64,000 bases of DNA from Gemmatimonadota bacterium (GCA_041390105.1 JAWKQO010000001.1:491001-555000); one strand, 5' to 3'. Numbered from the stretch's first letter, positions 17,163 to 26,946 are shown. Notes: generated by a model from the letters alone, not told the origin. A program made the numbers and translations.

Positions 17163-18291
17163 GCTCCCGGGAGGCGTCGATCCGGCCGGGTAGGTTCCAG
17201 AGACACACGCCCCGTACGCGACCGGAACGCAGATAGTAGACCACCCCGCGCCGGTTGGGCTCCGCCCAGTCTTCGTAGATCTCCATGCCCGGACCCACCT
17301 CGCCCACGCAGTCGTAGTGCTGGTCGAAGATGTCCGAGTAGAAGAAGGGCAGGTGCTCGTAGGTCACGTCCAGGCCGGCCATGGCCTGGCCGGCGAGGAA
17401 CCCGGAGTGGTTTGCGTGATCCTCGTGCTCGACCCGCAACGTGCGGCCCAGGGTGGGGCTCCAGAACGCAGCGACGTCGCCGGCCGCGAAGATGTTGGGG
17501 TCCGAGCTCCGGAACGAGGCGTCCACGACGATGCCGTCGTCGATCTCGAGTCGAGCGCCCGCGGCTAGTTGTAGGTTAGGCGAAGCCCCGATGCCGGCGA
17601 CCACCACATCGGCGCGCAGCGTCTCCGAAGTCGCTCCCGAAACCGCGACGAGGAAGCGAGGTCCGCTCCGGCGCACCGCCGCCACCGTGCACCCGGGCCG
17701 CACGTCGACCCCGCGCGCCCGGTACAGGGCCGCGAGCTCGTCGCCGACGCCCGGAGTGGTGATCGGCGCGAGAACGCGGTCTTCGGGGAACAGCAGGGTG
17801 ACCTGCTTGCCCGCCTCGGTCAGCACGGCGGCCAGCTCGGTGCCCACGAACCCGCCACCGACCACTACAACGCGCGAACCTGTAGCGACGGCCGCCCGCA
17901 GCTTGCGGTAGTCATCCAAGGTCCGGAAGTGGATCACCTGGGGGACGGCGTCGGGCAGGGTGTTGGCGGACAGGCCGGTCGCGATCAGGAGACGGTCGTA
18001 ACTGTAGATGGTGCCTTGCTCGTCCAGGACCGTCCGGGGATCCGGGTCGATGCGCTGCGCGCGGCGGCCCAGGTGGAGCTGTACACCTTCGAGCGCGTCC
18101 GTGCCGCGGAGGATGCGGTCGTTGGCCCAGCCCTTCCAGAGGCCTTTGGAGAGGGCGGGGCGGTCGTAGGGCGCGTCTGCCTCCTCGGAGAGGATTCCGA
18201 TGCTGGCGTCGGCGTCCACGGAGCGGATGCCACGGGCGGCTGCATCTGCGGTGATTCCCCCGCCGATAATCAGGTACCGATGTTGGGGCAT
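17101..18291 (-). CDS. FAD/NAD(P)-dependent oxidoreductase, ferredoxin-reductase/AIF-like
   Basis: A 396-residue flavoprotein of the pyridine-nucleotide-disulfide fold. The N-terminal FAD loop is YLIIGGGITADAAARG (6-21), the NAD(P) loop is VVVVGGGFVGTELA, and the second FAD contact is NIFAAGDVAAFW. The PYDRPALSKG block is typical of NADH-dependent rubredoxin/ferredoxin reductases and AIF-like proteins. No redox-active CxxC is present, so electrons probably go to a separate acceptor such as a ferredoxin or a Rieske protein. It lies 19 bp downstream of the CNNM transporter gene and may be co-transcribed. The partner is unknown. Confidence 0.9.
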   Translation of the reverse strand: MPQHRYLIIGGGITADAAARGIRSVDADASIGILSEEADAPYDRPALSKGLWKGWANDRILRGTDALEGVQLHLGRRAQRIDPDPRTVLDEQGTIYSYDRLLIATGLSANTLPDAVPQVIHFRTLDDYRKLRAAVATGSRVVVVGGGFVGTELAAVLTEAGKQVTLLFPEDRVLAPITTPGVGDELAALYRARGVDVRPGCTVAAVRRSGPRFLVAVSGATSETLRADVVVAGIGASPNLQLAAGARLEIDDGIVVDASFRSSDPNIFAAGDVAAFWSPTLGRTLRVEHEDHANHSGFLAGQAMAGLDVTYEHLPFFYSDIFDQHYDCVGEVGPGMEIYEDWAEPNRRGVVYYLRSGRVRGVCLWNLPGRIDASRELIRGNRPHVHLDPTARLPLP

Positions 18292-18310
18292 GGCCGGCCT
18301 TGTCCGTCCG

Positions 18311-19546
18311 TCAGTCCGTCTCGTGCCGCGGAGCAGGCTCGAATTCGACGGATTCGATGCGCCGACCCACCATTTCCACCACCCGGAACCTACCCCCCGC
18401 GACCTGGATCTCGTCTCCCGGACGGGGCACCCGCGCTAGCCGTCCGAAGAGATGACCGGCCAAAGTGTCGTTCAACGGGTCCTCGAGCGAAAGCCCCAGG
18501 TGTTCGTTCACCGCGTCCAGCAGGGCCCCACCCCAGACCCGGACGCGGCCGTCCTCGAGGTCCACGAAGTCGATCGGCTCGTCGACCTCGTGTTCGTCCT
18601 GGATCTCGCCGACGATCTCTTCGATCAGATCCTCTAGAGTGACGAGGCCCGCGGTGCCCCCGAACTCGTCGACGACGATCATCATCTTGGTGCGCTTCTG
18701 GCGCATCTCCGGGATGAGCTCTTCGACCGGCTTGGATGCGGGAGCGAACTGGATGGGGCGCATGATGCCACGGATCTCCGTCGCTCCGGCGCGATCGGCC
18801 TGCCAGAGGTCCCGCGCCAGGAGAACCCCCACGACGCGGTCCAAGCTCCCCTCGAAGACCGGGAGGCGAAGGTGTCCCTGATCGAGCATGACGGACTTCG
18901 CCTCCTCGACCGTGGCGTCGCTGGGCACAGCCACGATCTCGGTGCGAGGGGTCATGACCTGGCCGGCGGAGACCTCGTCCAAGTTCATGACATTGGTCAT
19001 GACCTGCCACTCCGCTTCGTCCAACGTGCCTTCCCTGCGGCCGATCTCAGCCAACACCTCGATCTCCGCGCGACTGATCGTCGGGTGGGCGGTGCGGGGT
19101 TTGATGAGGTTCTGCACGATGGAGAGCGTCCAGACCACCGGCTTCATGATGAAGACGAGCCCCCAGAGCACGTAGGCGGCCGGGACCGACAGTCCCTTCC
19201 AGAACGAGGCGCCCACCGTCTTGGGGATGATCTCCGAGAGCACCAGGACGGCCAGCGTCAGCAAGACCGAGAACGCCGTGAGCCAGCGATCCCCGTACAG
19301 ATCCTGGACGATGGCTCCGGCCAGCGCCGCTCCGATCGTATGGGCGATCGTATTGAGGGTGAGGATGGCCGCAATGGGCTCCTCGACCTCCGCCCGCAAC
19401 GTCTCGAGGTAGCGTCCGGCCCTGGGGTTCTGCTCCTTCAGCACCTGGACGAACGGATACGTGATCGAAAGCAGGACAGCTTCGAGAATCGAGCAGAGGA
19501 ACGAGATCGCCAGGGAGATCCCGAGAACCCAAAGGAGCCTGGTCAT
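18311..19546 (-). CDS. CNNM/CorC-family transporter (DUF21 - CBS pair - CorC_HlyC)
   Basis: A 411-residue membrane protein of the hemolysin-C/CorC family, now regarded as Mg2+ (and perhaps Co2+) exporters. The DUF21/CNNM membrane domain (about 1-170) contains FLCSILEAVLLSI, LNTIAHTIGAALAG and LSEIIPKTVGA. Two CBS repeats follow (about 195-325), with VMTPRTEIVAVP and the acidic VDEFGGTAGLVTLEDLIEEIVGEI segment. The CorC_HlyC domain closes the protein. The start at 19546 has no strong Shine-Dalgarno. It probably heads a two-gene unit with the FAD reductase. Confidence 0.92.
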   Translation of the reverse strand: MTRLLWVLGISLAISFLCSILEAVLLSITYPFVQVLKEQNPRAGRYLETLRAEVEEPIAAILTLNTIAHTIGAALAGAIVQDLYGDRWLTAFSVLLTLAVLVLSEIIPKTVGASFWKGLSVPAAYVLWGLVFIMKPVVWTLSIVQNLIKPRTAHPTISRAEIEVLAEIGRREGTLDEAEWQVMTNVMNLDEVSAGQVMTPRTEIVAVPSDATVEEAKSVMLDQGHLRLPVFEGSLDRVVGVLLARDLWQADRAGATEIRGIMRPIQFAPASKPVEELIPEMRQKRTKMMIVVDEFGGTAGLVTLEDLIEEIVGEIQDEHEVDEPIDFVDLEDGRVRVWGGALLDAVNEHLGLSLEDPLNDTLAGHLFGRLARVPRPGDEIQVAGGRFRVVEMVGRRIESVEFEPAPRHETD

Positions 19547-19769
19547 CCGCTGTGGGTTGAGGTCACCGGGGCTCGGGCGCCACGTCCGGACCCCCGCGGA
19601 CCGGGCGTGACCGGGGGCCGTGGCGAAGATGATCCGCTGGGGTCCTCTGCGCCAGCCGGCGGGCGGGTGGCGCGGGCCTTTCCCGCCCGCGATGTCGAGG
19701 CGAGGTTCCGACCCAGGTGGGTGGAAGCGAGGGCGCGCGCCTCGCAGTCCGATGTGCCCGAGGAACCCG

Positions 19770-20894
19770 ATGCCAGATCGTGAGACCGACTACAATCCGT
19801 ACCGTCCTGGGGGGCCGCCGCCTCCCCTACGATTGGCCCGCCGCCTCGATCCGGAGATCTTCCAGCTGCCGGTCGCGAAGATGCGGAGCGGATATTACTC
19901 GGACAAATACTTCGTGCGTGCGCGGGAGGTACTCAAGGCCGACGGCATCGACCCCGAGGTGACCGTCCAGGTCTTCCAGAAGCAGAGGGCCTGGGTCGCG
20001 GGCACCGACGAGGCCATCGCCATCCTCAAGCTCTGCCTCACCGACGGCTACTCCTTCGGAGACCTGGACGTACGCGCGCTCTGCGACGGAGACCGGGCCG
20101 AACCCTGGGAGCCGGTGCTGCAGATCCAGGGGCCGTACGCCGCCTTCGCCCACCTGGAGACGTTGTACGTGGGCGTCCTCTCCCGCCGTACCAAGATCGC
20201 CACCAATACCCGCGCCGTGGTCGAGGCTGCCTGGCCCAAGTCGGTCATGTTCTTCCCGGCGCGCCATGACCATTGGATGGTGCAGACGGGTGACGGATGG
20301 GCCGCGCACATCGCGGGAGCCATCGGTGTGTCGACGGATGCCCAGGCCTCCTGGTGGGGTTCCGAGGGCATCGGAACCGTCCCCCATGCCCTCATCGCGG
20401 CCTATGGCGGAGACACCGTGCGTGCGACGCGGGCGCTCGCTGCCCACGTCGACGAGCACGTCCAGATCGTCGCGCTGGTCGACTTCGACAACGATTGCGT
20501 CAGCACCTCGTTGGCGGTGGCGCGCGCGTTGGGGGCTCGTTTGTACGCGGTGCGGCTCGATACGGCCTCCACCATGGTGGACCGTTCGCTGATGGATGAG
20601 CTCGGCGACTTCGACCCCCGGGGGGTCAACGCTCGCCTGGTGCAGAAGGTCCGCTCGGCATTGGACGGGGAGGGGTTCCGCAACGTCCGCATCGTCGCCT
20701 CGGGGGGCTTCAACGCGGACCGGATCCGGGTTTTCGAGGAAGCCGGTGTGCCCGTGGACTCCTACGGGGTGGGCTCGGCCCTCATGCACGGCTCCTACGA
20801 CTACACTGCCGACGTGGTCCAGGAGGGCGGACGGGACCTGGCCAAGGTGGGCCGCCGCTTCCGCCCTTCCGAGCGGCTGCTGTCGGTCGAATGA
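19770..20894 (+). CDS. Nicotinate phosphoribosyltransferase
   Basis: A 374-residue cytoplasmic enzyme joining nicotinate to PRPP in NAD salvage. It has the short form of the family: KMRSGYYSDKYFVRAREVL near the N-terminus, FFPARHDHWMVQ in the middle, IVALVDFDNDC and the phosphate-binding end RIVASGGFNADRI with VDSYGVGSAL. ATG 19770 has GAGGA five bases upstream and the family similarity begins soon after; the frame stays open to 19620 but that leader is GC-rich and without similarity. A divergent gap of 223 bp separates it from the CNNM gene. Confidence 0.9.
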   Translation: MPDRETDYNPYRPGGPPPPLRLARRLDPEIFQLPVAKMRSGYYSDKYFVRAREVLKADGIDPEVTVQVFQKQRAWVAGTDEAIAILKLCLTDGYSFGDLDVRALCDGDRAEPWEPVLQIQGPYAAFAHLETLYVGVLSRRTKIATNTRAVVEAAWPKSVMFFPARHDHWMVQTGDGWAAHIAGAIGVSTDAQASWWGSEGIGTVPHALIAAYGGDTVRATRALAAHVDEHVQIVALVDFDNDCVSTSLAVARALGARLYAVRLDTASTMVDRSLMDELGDFDPRGVNARLVQKVRSALDGEGFRNVRIVASGGFNADRIRVFEEAGVPVDSYGVGSALMHGSYDYTADVVQEGGRDLAKVGRRFRPSERLLSVE

Positions 20895-21003
20895 GGCCCT
20901 GAAGCCGCTCCCTTGCTCGGGTTGACACGGGTGGCGGCCGCGGCAGAGCTTGCCTCAGCACGCCCGTGCGTGCAGGTCGCGTACCTCAGCCCCTAGGGAA
21001 CCG

Positions 21004-23739
21004 ATGTCTCCTCGCCGCTTGCGCGGTGGGCGCCTGCTGATCGCAATGACCGCGATCGTCGCGCTCGCACCGCTGCCGCTCGTCGCCCAGCGTGTCACCT
21101 CGCCCGAACAAGCGTTCGGACAGGCTCTGGGCTCCGACTACTTCCTCGCCACGTACACCCAGCTGATCGACTACTGGCAGACGCTGGCTCGCGAATCGGA
21201 CCGGATGGTATTGGACACCATCGGCGCCACGGAGGAGGGTCGCCCGCACCTCATGGCGATCATCACCTCCCCTGAGAACCACCGGAACCTGGAGCGTTAC
21301 CGGAGCATCTCCGAACGTCTGGCGCGCGCCAAGGGCGTCAGCGAAGACGAGGCGCGTCTGTTGGCGGCGGAAGGGAAGACGGTGATCTGGATCGACGGGG
21401 GCCTGCATGCCACGGAGGTGCTGGGCGCGCAGCAGCTGATGGAGCTGGTGTACCAGATGACCAGCCGCTCCGATCCCGAGACGCTGCGCTTCCTGGACGA
21501 CGTGATCATCCTGGCCGTGCACGCCAACCCCGATGGACACGAGCTGGTGTCCACCTGGTACATGCGGGAGGACGACCCGCTGAAGCGCTCGACCTCGAAC
21601 ATCCCGGTGTTGTACGAGAAGTACGCGGGGCACGACAACAACCGTGACTTCTTCATGTCCAACCTGGCGGAAACCACCAACATGAACCGGGTCATGTACC
21701 GGGAGTGGTATCCCCAGATCGTGTACAACCACCACCAGACGGGGCCCGAAGGAACCATCATGTTCGCGCCGCCCTTCCGCGATCCGCCGAACTACCACTT
21801 CGATCCGATGATCATCACCGCGTTGGATCAGGTCGGCTCGGCAATGCACTCGCGGATGGTCATGGAAGGGAAGGGTGGAACCACCATGCGCTCGGGCTCC
21901 AGCTATTCGACCTGGTGGAACGGAGGACTTCGCACGACACCCTACTTCAAGAACATGGTGGGGTTGCTCACCGAAACGGTGGGGAACCCGACCCCGATCG
22001 AGATTCCGTTCCTGCCGAGTCAGCAGCTCACGCACGGCGACCTGCCGCTACCGGTGAAGCCGACGCAGACCTGGCACTTCCGGCAGTCGATCGAATACTC
22101 CCTGACCGCGAACCGGGCCGTGCTCGACTACGCGTCGCGCAATCGCGACCGGTTGCTGTACAACATCTGGAAGATGGGCACCAACTCCATCGCCCGTGGT
22201 AGCCAGGACACCTGGACCGTGCGGCCCAAGTGGATCGCGCGGGCGGAGGAAGCGCTCCCGTCTCGTCCGGGACGGGGCGGTGCGCGTGCTCGGGGGAATG
22301 CGGCGGACTTCGACCGTTTGCTGCGACGTCCGGAGGATCGGGACCCGCGGGGTTACATCCTGTCGGCCGATCAGGCGGACCTGCCCACAGCGGTGAAGTT
22401 CCTCAATACGCTGCTGAAGAACGGCATCGAGGTCCAGCGGGCGACCGCCGCTTTCAGCGCCGGCGGCAAACGCTATCCGGCGGGCTCCTACGTGGTTCGA
22501 GCCGACCAGGCGTTCAGGCCCCATGTGATCGACATGTTCGAGCCGCAGGACCACCCCAACGACTTCGCCTACCCGGGCGGGCCGCCGGTCCCGCCATACG
22601 ACCTGACCGGGTGGACGCTCGCCTACACCATGGACGTCGACTTCGACCGTCTCGTCGACGGCTTCGACGGTCCGTTCGAAGTCGTGCAGGAGCAACTGCT
22701 CGCGCCCCCGGCGGGCAGCGTCAGCGGCGATGCGCGGGCCGGCTATCTCATGAGCCATCGGTTCAAGGATGCCTTCACCGTGGTCAACCGCCTGCGGGCC
22801 GCCGGGAAGCGGGTCTACTGGATGGAGGCCTCCGGGGACGGCTTCGAGCCGGGAACATTCTTCATTCCGAGCGGCGGCGGAGTGCGTCCGATCGTCGAGA
22901 CGGCGGCGCGTGAGCTGGGCGTCAGCTTCACGGGTGTGTCCACCCGGCCCGCAGGTGCGGCGCTCGAGCTCGGGCGGGCTCGCGTCGGACTCTTCGACCA
23001 GTACGGAGGGATCATGCCTTCCGGTTGGACCCGCTTCATCCTCGAGCGCTTCGAGTTCTCGTTCCGGCAGGTCTTCCCGCAGGAGATCGACGCCGGGCGC
23101 CTCGACCGCAACTTCGACGTTCTGATCTTCACCGACGGAGCCATCCGCTCCGGAGGTGGTTTCGGAGGTCGGGGACCCGATGCGGAGTCGATTCCAGCGG
23201 AATACCGGTCGCATCTCGGATCGTTCAGCTCCGAGAGCAGCCTGCCCGCGATTCGCGACTTCCTGGAGCGGGGCGGGACGGTGATCACGATCGGCTCCTC
23301 CACAGAGCTGGCGTCGATGCTGGGATTGCCGGTCAGCGACTACATGGTCAAGCCGGGAACCAACGAACACCTGGCCGAAGAAGAGTACTTCATCCCCGGC
23401 TCTATCCTCGCGGTGGAGCTGGACCGTTCCTCACCGCTCACCCGCGGGTTGGACGAGCGGATCGACGTGATGTTCGACGCCAGCCCGGTCTTCAAGGTGG
23501 GCAGCGCCGCTGGACTCAAGACCGTGGGCCGCTATGGACCACAGCCCCTGCGCAGCGGTTGGGCATGGGGGCAGGAGCACCTCAATGGCGGTGCTGCGAT
23601 CCTGGAAGCCGATGTCGGACGCGGGAAGCTGTTCGTGTTCGGGCCGGAGGTCGCCTTCCGCGGGCAGACGCACGGGACCTTCCCGTTGCTGTTCAACGGG
23701 ATCTGGTATCCGGAGGGCAAGGCGACCACGCTACGCTGA
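21004..23739 (+). CDS. Exported M14-family zinc carboxypeptidase-like protein
   Basis: A 911-residue secreted peptidase. A signal peptide (ending PLVAQ) is followed by the M14 catalytic domain (about 30-330): the first zinc pair lies in GGLHATEVLG (HxxE), the third ligand is the His in NPDGHEL, an Arg block NNRDFFM follows, and the general-base Glu is in LLTETVG. After the domain come about 550 residues with Rossmann-like and beta-rich stretches but no recognised catalytic motif. Such long M14 proteins are frequent in Gemmatimonadota and Bacteroidota and probably degrade peptides outside the cell. ATG 21004 has AGGGA five bases upstream. The gene ends with a strong terminator. Confidence 0.9.
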   Translation: MSPRRLRGGRLLIAMTAIVALAPLPLVAQRVTSPEQAFGQALGSDYFLATYTQLIDYWQTLARESDRMVLDTIGATEEGRPHLMAIITSPENHRNLERYRSISERLARAKGVSEDEARLLAAEGKTVIWIDGGLHATEVLGAQQLMELVYQMTSRSDPETLRFLDDVIILAVHANPDGHELVSTWYMREDDPLKRSTSNIPVLYEKYAGHDNNRDFFMSNLAETTNMNRVMYREWYPQIVYNHHQTGPEGTIMFAPPFRDPPNYHFDPMIITALDQVGSAMHSRMVMEGKGGTTMRSGSSYSTWWNGGLRTTPYFKNMVGLLTETVGNPTPIEIPFLPSQQLTHGDLPLPVKPTQTWHFRQSIEYSLTANRAVLDYASRNRDRLLYNIWKMGTNSIARGSQDTWTVRPKWIARAEEALPSRPGRGGARARGNAADFDRLLRRPEDRDPRGYILSADQADLPTAVKFLNTLLKNGIEVQRATAAFSAGGKRYPAGSYVVRADQAFRPHVIDMFEPQDHPNDFAYPGGPPVPPYDLTGWTLAYTMDVDFDRLVDGFDGPFEVVQEQLLAPPAGSVSGDARAGYLMSHRFKDAFTVVNRLRAAGKRVYWMEASGDGFEPGTFFIPSGGGVRPIVETAARELGVSFTGVSTRPAGAALELGRARVGLFDQYGGIMPSGWTRFILERFEFSFRQVFPQEIDAGRLDRNFDVLIFTDGAIRSGGGFGGRGPDAESIPAEYRSHLGSFSSESSLPAIRDFLERGGTVITIGSSTELASMLGLPVSDYMVKPGTNEHLAEEEYFIPGSILAVELDRSSPLTRGLDERIDVMFDASPVFKVGSAAGLKTVGRYGPQPLRSGWAWGQEHLNGGAAILEADVGRGKLFVFGPEVAFRGQTHGTFPLLFNGIWYPEGKATTLR

Positions 23740-23765
23740 CCAGCTCGGCCTGGCGGGTGCGCGGC

Positions 23766-23801
23766 GCGGGTCGGGACCTCCGGGTCCCGGCCCGCTTTCC
23801 T
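23766..23801 (+). terminator. Intrinsic terminator after the M14 peptidase gene
   Basis: A 13-bp stem with one G-T wobble (23766-23778 pairs with 23783-23795) closes a TCCG tetraloop and is followed by TTTCC. It starts 27 bases after the stop codon, between two convergent genes. Confidence 0.8.
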
Positions 23802-23839
23802 GTTCGAGGCAGCGGAGCCTTCGTGGAAGGCAGAGGCGC

Positions 23840-24598
23840 TCAGGTCTCCTGGTCGGTGGGCCGCACCAGGATCTCCGAGACGTTGACGCGATCGGGGGCG
23901 GAGACGGCGAACAGGATCGCTTCCGCGACGTCGGCGGGCTCCAGGGGGCGCTTGTCTTCCCAGCGGGCCAGAAACGCGGCTCGCGCTTCGGGATCGCGGA
24001 TGTTCTCTGCCAGCTCGCTGCGAACGACGCCTGGCTCCAGATCGGTGATGCGGATCTTGGTCGCGGCCGACAGCTCCAGCTGCATCCCGCGCGAAAGCGC
24101 GCGGACCGCGTGCTTGGTGGCGGCGTAGACCGTGCCGCCCGGGAAGGGCCGCCGGCCTGCCAAGGAACCGACGTTGACGATGTGACCGCGGCCCTCCTGC
24201 AGCATGGCGGGCAGAACCGCCGCAATGCCGTAGAGGACACCCTTGACGTTCACGTCGATCATCCACTCCCAGTCGGCGACGTCCAGGCGGCTGAGCTCCG
24301 CCAGGTGCATCACGCCCGCGTTGTTGACCAGGATATCGATGGTGCCGAAGCGATCCAGCGTCAGGGCCGCCAGAGCTTCCATGGCGCGGCGCGAGGTGAC
24401 GTCGGTGGGCACCACCAGGAAGGCGTTTTCTTCGGGGGCCCGGGCTTGCAACGCTTCCAGACGGTCCACGCGGCGTGCCGCCGCCACCACCTTGGCGCCG
24501 GCGGCGGCGAGGCGTAACGCGGTGGCCCGCCCGATCCCGCTGGAGGCGCCGGTGACGATCGCGACCCGTCCTGCCAGGGGCCCCCGGCTACGAGACAT
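23840..24598 (-). CDS. Short-chain dehydrogenase/reductase, YdfG-like
   Basis: A 252-residue classical SDR using NAD(P)H. It shows the cofactor loop VTGASSGIG (15-23), the AARR that suggests NADP preference, the NNAG motif, catalytic Ser in NVGSLAG and the YAATK active-site pair. The closest pattern is the YdfG/serine-3-dehydrogenase-like group (LEPGVVRSELAENI), which has broad 3-hydroxy acid or alcohol substrates. The start overlaps the end of the M20 peptidase gene by 11 bp, so it is the second gene of a two-gene unit. The substrate is unknown. Confidence 0.9.
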   Translation of the reverse strand: MSRSRGPLAGRVAIVTGASSGIGRATALRLAAAGAKVVAAARRVDRLEALQARAPEENAFLVVPTDVTSRRAMEALAALTLDRFGTIDILVNNAGVMHLAELSRLDVADWEWMIDVNVKGVLYGIAAVLPAMLQEGRGHIVNVGSLAGRRPFPGGTVYAATKHAVRALSRGMQLELSAATKIRITDLEPGVVRSELAENIRDPEARAAFLARWEDKRPLEPADVAEAILFAVSAPDRVNVSEILVRPTDQET

Positions 24599-25883
24599 TC
24601 GCCAGGCCGGCCTCCGCGACGAGGATCACGAGGGCGCGCTGGATGCCGAGGGCACCGTTCTCGTTGATGAAGAACTCGTTCAGCGAGTGGGCGTTCACGC
24701 CGACGCCACCCCCGCCGATGGTGATGGACGGGATGCCCAATGAGATGGGCACGTTGGAATCCGTCGACGACATCCCCAGGCGGGGCTCCAGGCCCAGCGC
24801 CTTGGTGGCGGCGATCGCCCTCTGCAGGAACGGGGTCTCCGCGGGGACGCTCCCGGAGGGACGGTCACCGACCAACTGGACGTCGACGGTCAGAGGTTCG
24901 CCCCGGCGGCGCAGCTCGTTCTCCTCGACCAGGGCCCGCTGCACGCCCGCCTGCAGGATCGAATCGACGTGGGCGAGGGTCTCCTGACCCTCGGAGCGCA
25001 TGTCGACTTCCATCCAGGCTTCGAACGGGACCGAGTTGACGGACGTTCCACCCCCCAGGACGCCGACGTTGTAGCTCGTGCGCCGGGGGGCGCTGCGGGT
25101 ATAGGGATCGGCGCCGTCCTGGAAATAGCGGATGGCCCGGCCCAGGGCGTGCGCGGGGTTGGCCAGGCCGAAGGCACCCCAGGAGTGCCCGCCCGGTCCT
25201 TTGAAGGTGATGCGGTAGCGGTGGGATCCGAGACCCTCGTGCGTGATCCCCTCGGCGCCCGTCCCATCGATCGAGATGAAGATGTCCGGGTGTGGGATCC
25301 CCTCCCGGAACAGGTGCTTGACCCCCCGCAAGTCGCCCAGCCCCTCTTCACCCACGGTCCCGACGAACCAGATGTCCGCGTCCGTGCGGAGCCCCGCAGC
25401 GTTCATGGCCCGGAGAACGGCCAGGACCGTGGCCAGACCCCGTGTATCGTCCGCGATCCCTGGGGCGGCCAGCGTGTCCCCCCGGATCTGGACCGTGACA
25501 TCCGTCCCCTCCGGAAAGACCGTGTCCAGGTGGCCGGAGAACACGATGGTCTTCCCGGATCCGCTCCCACGCCGCACGCCCACCACGTTCCCCTCGGGGT
25601 CCACCCAGCTGGTATCGACGCCCAGGTCTTCCAGCATCGAACGGAAGACGCGCCCCCGCTCCTGCTCCATGAAGGGCGGCGCCGGGATCTGCGTCAGGGC
25701 CAGCAGATCCTCCATCGTCTGGGCGTCGGTCTCCTCCACGTGGTCCAGGGCTCGCCGCACCCCGGGATTGGAGAGCAGCGCCTGGATCTCCCGCTCCGCA
25801 CCGGCGGCCTGCGCCAGGGCGGGCCGCGGAATGAAAGGCAAAGCGAGCAGACAGGCGAGGGCGAGGGGGCGCGGGATCGGCAT
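24588..25883 (-). CDS. Exported M20-family metallopeptidase
   Basis: A 431-residue secreted zinc peptidase of the M20 (PepT/ArgE/DapE-like) family. A signal peptide ends at about residue 24 (PALAQ). Metal ligands can be followed: His and Asp in FSGHLDTVFP, the bridging Asp in APGIADDTRG, the catalytic Glu and ligand Glu in GTVGEEGLGD, Asp in SIDGTG and the C-terminal His in VNAHSLNEFF. The dimerisation domain starts near FKGPGGHSWGAF. It probably trims peptides in the periplasm. The open frame runs on to 27122, but the signal peptide fixes ATG 25883. Confidence 0.92.
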   Translation of the reverse strand: MPIPRPLALACLLALPFIPRPALAQAAGAEREIQALLSNPGVRRALDHVEETDAQTMEDLLALTQIPAPPFMEQERGRVFRSMLEDLGVDTSWVDPEGNVVGVRRGSGSGKTIVFSGHLDTVFPEGTDVTVQIRGDTLAAPGIADDTRGLATVLAVLRAMNAAGLRTDADIWFVGTVGEEGLGDLRGVKHLFREGIPHPDIFISIDGTGAEGITHEGLGSHRYRITFKGPGGHSWGAFGLANPAHALGRAIRYFQDGADPYTRSAPRRTSYNVGVLGGGTSVNSVPFEAWMEVDMRSEGQETLAHVDSILQAGVQRALVEENELRRRGEPLTVDVQLVGDRPSGSVPAETPFLQRAIAATKALGLEPRLGMSSTDSNVPISLGIPSITIGGGGVGVNAHSLNEFFINENGALGIQRALVILVAEAGLANVS

Positions 25884-25922
25884 GGAGAATCCGGGAAGAT
25901 GGGGGGTCAGGAACGCATCCGG

Positions 25923-25951
25923 ACGGTAGCGGCTCCCCCAAGCTGAATCAA
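25923..25951 (-). promoter_or_regulatory. Candidate promoter for the M20 peptidase - SDR genes
   Basis: On the minus strand TTGATT (25951-25946) is followed after 17 bases by TACCGT (25928-25923), 40 bases before the M20 start codon. Both boxes are imperfect. The -35 box is one arm of the inverted repeat described for 25946-25972. Confidence 0.35.
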
Positions 25952-25972
25952 TCAGGTCGCCATGGGTTGATT
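25946..25972. repeat. Inverted repeat in a divergent intergenic region
   Basis: AATCAA and TTGATT stand 15 bases apart between the divergent M20 and mlaE genes, one arm covering the candidate -35 box of the M20 promoter. It could be an operator, but six-base arms can occur by chance. Confidence 0.3.
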
Positions 25973-26111
25973 TCGCCTGGGTGCGCTTCGATTGTTGACG
26001 TCGTCCAAGGGGTTGGAGGGTGGAGCCGGTGGTTGCGCCCAGGGCCGGATCGCGGCTCACCCAGCTCCTCGCACCCGCGCCCTCCACGGGCGGTCCCGTC
26101 ACCCGGTCGCC

Positions 26112-26921
26112 GTGAGCACTCGCGCCCAGATCCTGCCTCCCCCCGCGATCGCCCGCCCCCTCCGGGCCGTGGGCCGCGTGGCCCAAGGCACGGCAGAACA
26201 TGCGGGGCAGCTCGCGCTCCTCCTGGTGGAGATCGTGCGCGCCGTCGTCACCCTGCGCGTTTCCCTTCGCTCCATCGTGCGCCAGATCTACGTGATGGGC
26301 GTGCAGAGCATCCCCATCGTGCTGGTCACCTCGGTCCTGTCGGGGATCGTGACCAGCCAGCAGGGTGGCTACCAGTTCACCGGCTCGATTCCGCTCTATG
26401 TGCTGGGCTCGGTGGTGGCCGCCAGCATCGTGCTGGAGCTGGGGCCGGTCCTCACCGCGATCGTTCTGGTGGGCCGCGTGGGCGCCCGCATCACGGCCGA
26501 GCTGGGCACCATGGTCGTCACCGAGCAGATCGACGCGCTGCACTCCCTGGGGCGGGACCCCGTGGCGATCCTGGCCGCTCCGCGCCTGGTGGCGGGGATC
26601 ATCGTGGTCCCGGCCCTGGTGGGCATCGCGGATGCAATCGGCATCTTCGCCGGCATGGTGGCCGCCGACCTGACCGTGGGCCTGGGGTGGGATGGCTTCC
26701 TGTATGGCGCACGACTGTTCTGGCACTCGTGGGATCTGTTCTACTCCTTCATGAAGGCCATCACGTTCGGTTTCGCCATCCCGCTGATCGCCGTGCACAT
26801 GGGGCTGCGCACCGGCGGGGGCGCTTCCGGGGTAGGTCGCACCACCACTGCCTCGGTGATGTTCATGACCCTCACGGTCCTGATCCTGGACGCCCTCTTC
26901 CCGCCGTTGTTCCTCCAGTGA
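26112..26921 (+). CDS. mlaE: MlaE-family lipid ABC transporter permease
   Basis: A 269-residue inner-membrane permease that moves phospholipids between inner and outer membrane together with MlaF and MlaD. The MlaE signature is clear: SVLSGIVTSQQG, the long conserved block running through LELGPVLTAIVLVGRVGARI, and ELGTMVVTEQIDALHSLG. Five or six hydrophobic helices are visible. GTG 26112 gives the usual family length; the open frame begins at a TTG at 25992 but the extra 40 residues are low in hydrophobic content and look non-coding. No good Shine-Dalgarno was found, so the exact start is uncertain. Confidence 0.92.
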   Translation: MSTRAQILPPPAIARPLRAVGRVAQGTAEHAGQLALLLVEIVRAVVTLRVSLRSIVRQIYVMGVQSIPIVLVTSVLSGIVTSQQGGYQFTGSIPLYVLGSVVAASIVLELGPVLTAIVLVGRVGARITAELGTMVVTEQIDALHSLGRDPVAILAAPRLVAGIIVVPALVGIADAIGIFAGMVAADLTVGLGWDGFLYGARLFWHSWDLFYSFMKAITFGFAIPLIAVHMGLRTGGGASGVGRTTTASVMFMTLTVLILDALFPPLFLQ

Positions 26922-26946
26922 CGGGTAGGGGAGAGCGTCTGCGCCC

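Noticed and set aside
20922..20951. TTGACA at 20922 as promoter of the M14 peptidase gene
   Set aside because: The -35 is perfect but no acceptable -10 occurs at 16-18 bases (AGAGCT, GAGCTT), so I did not list it.
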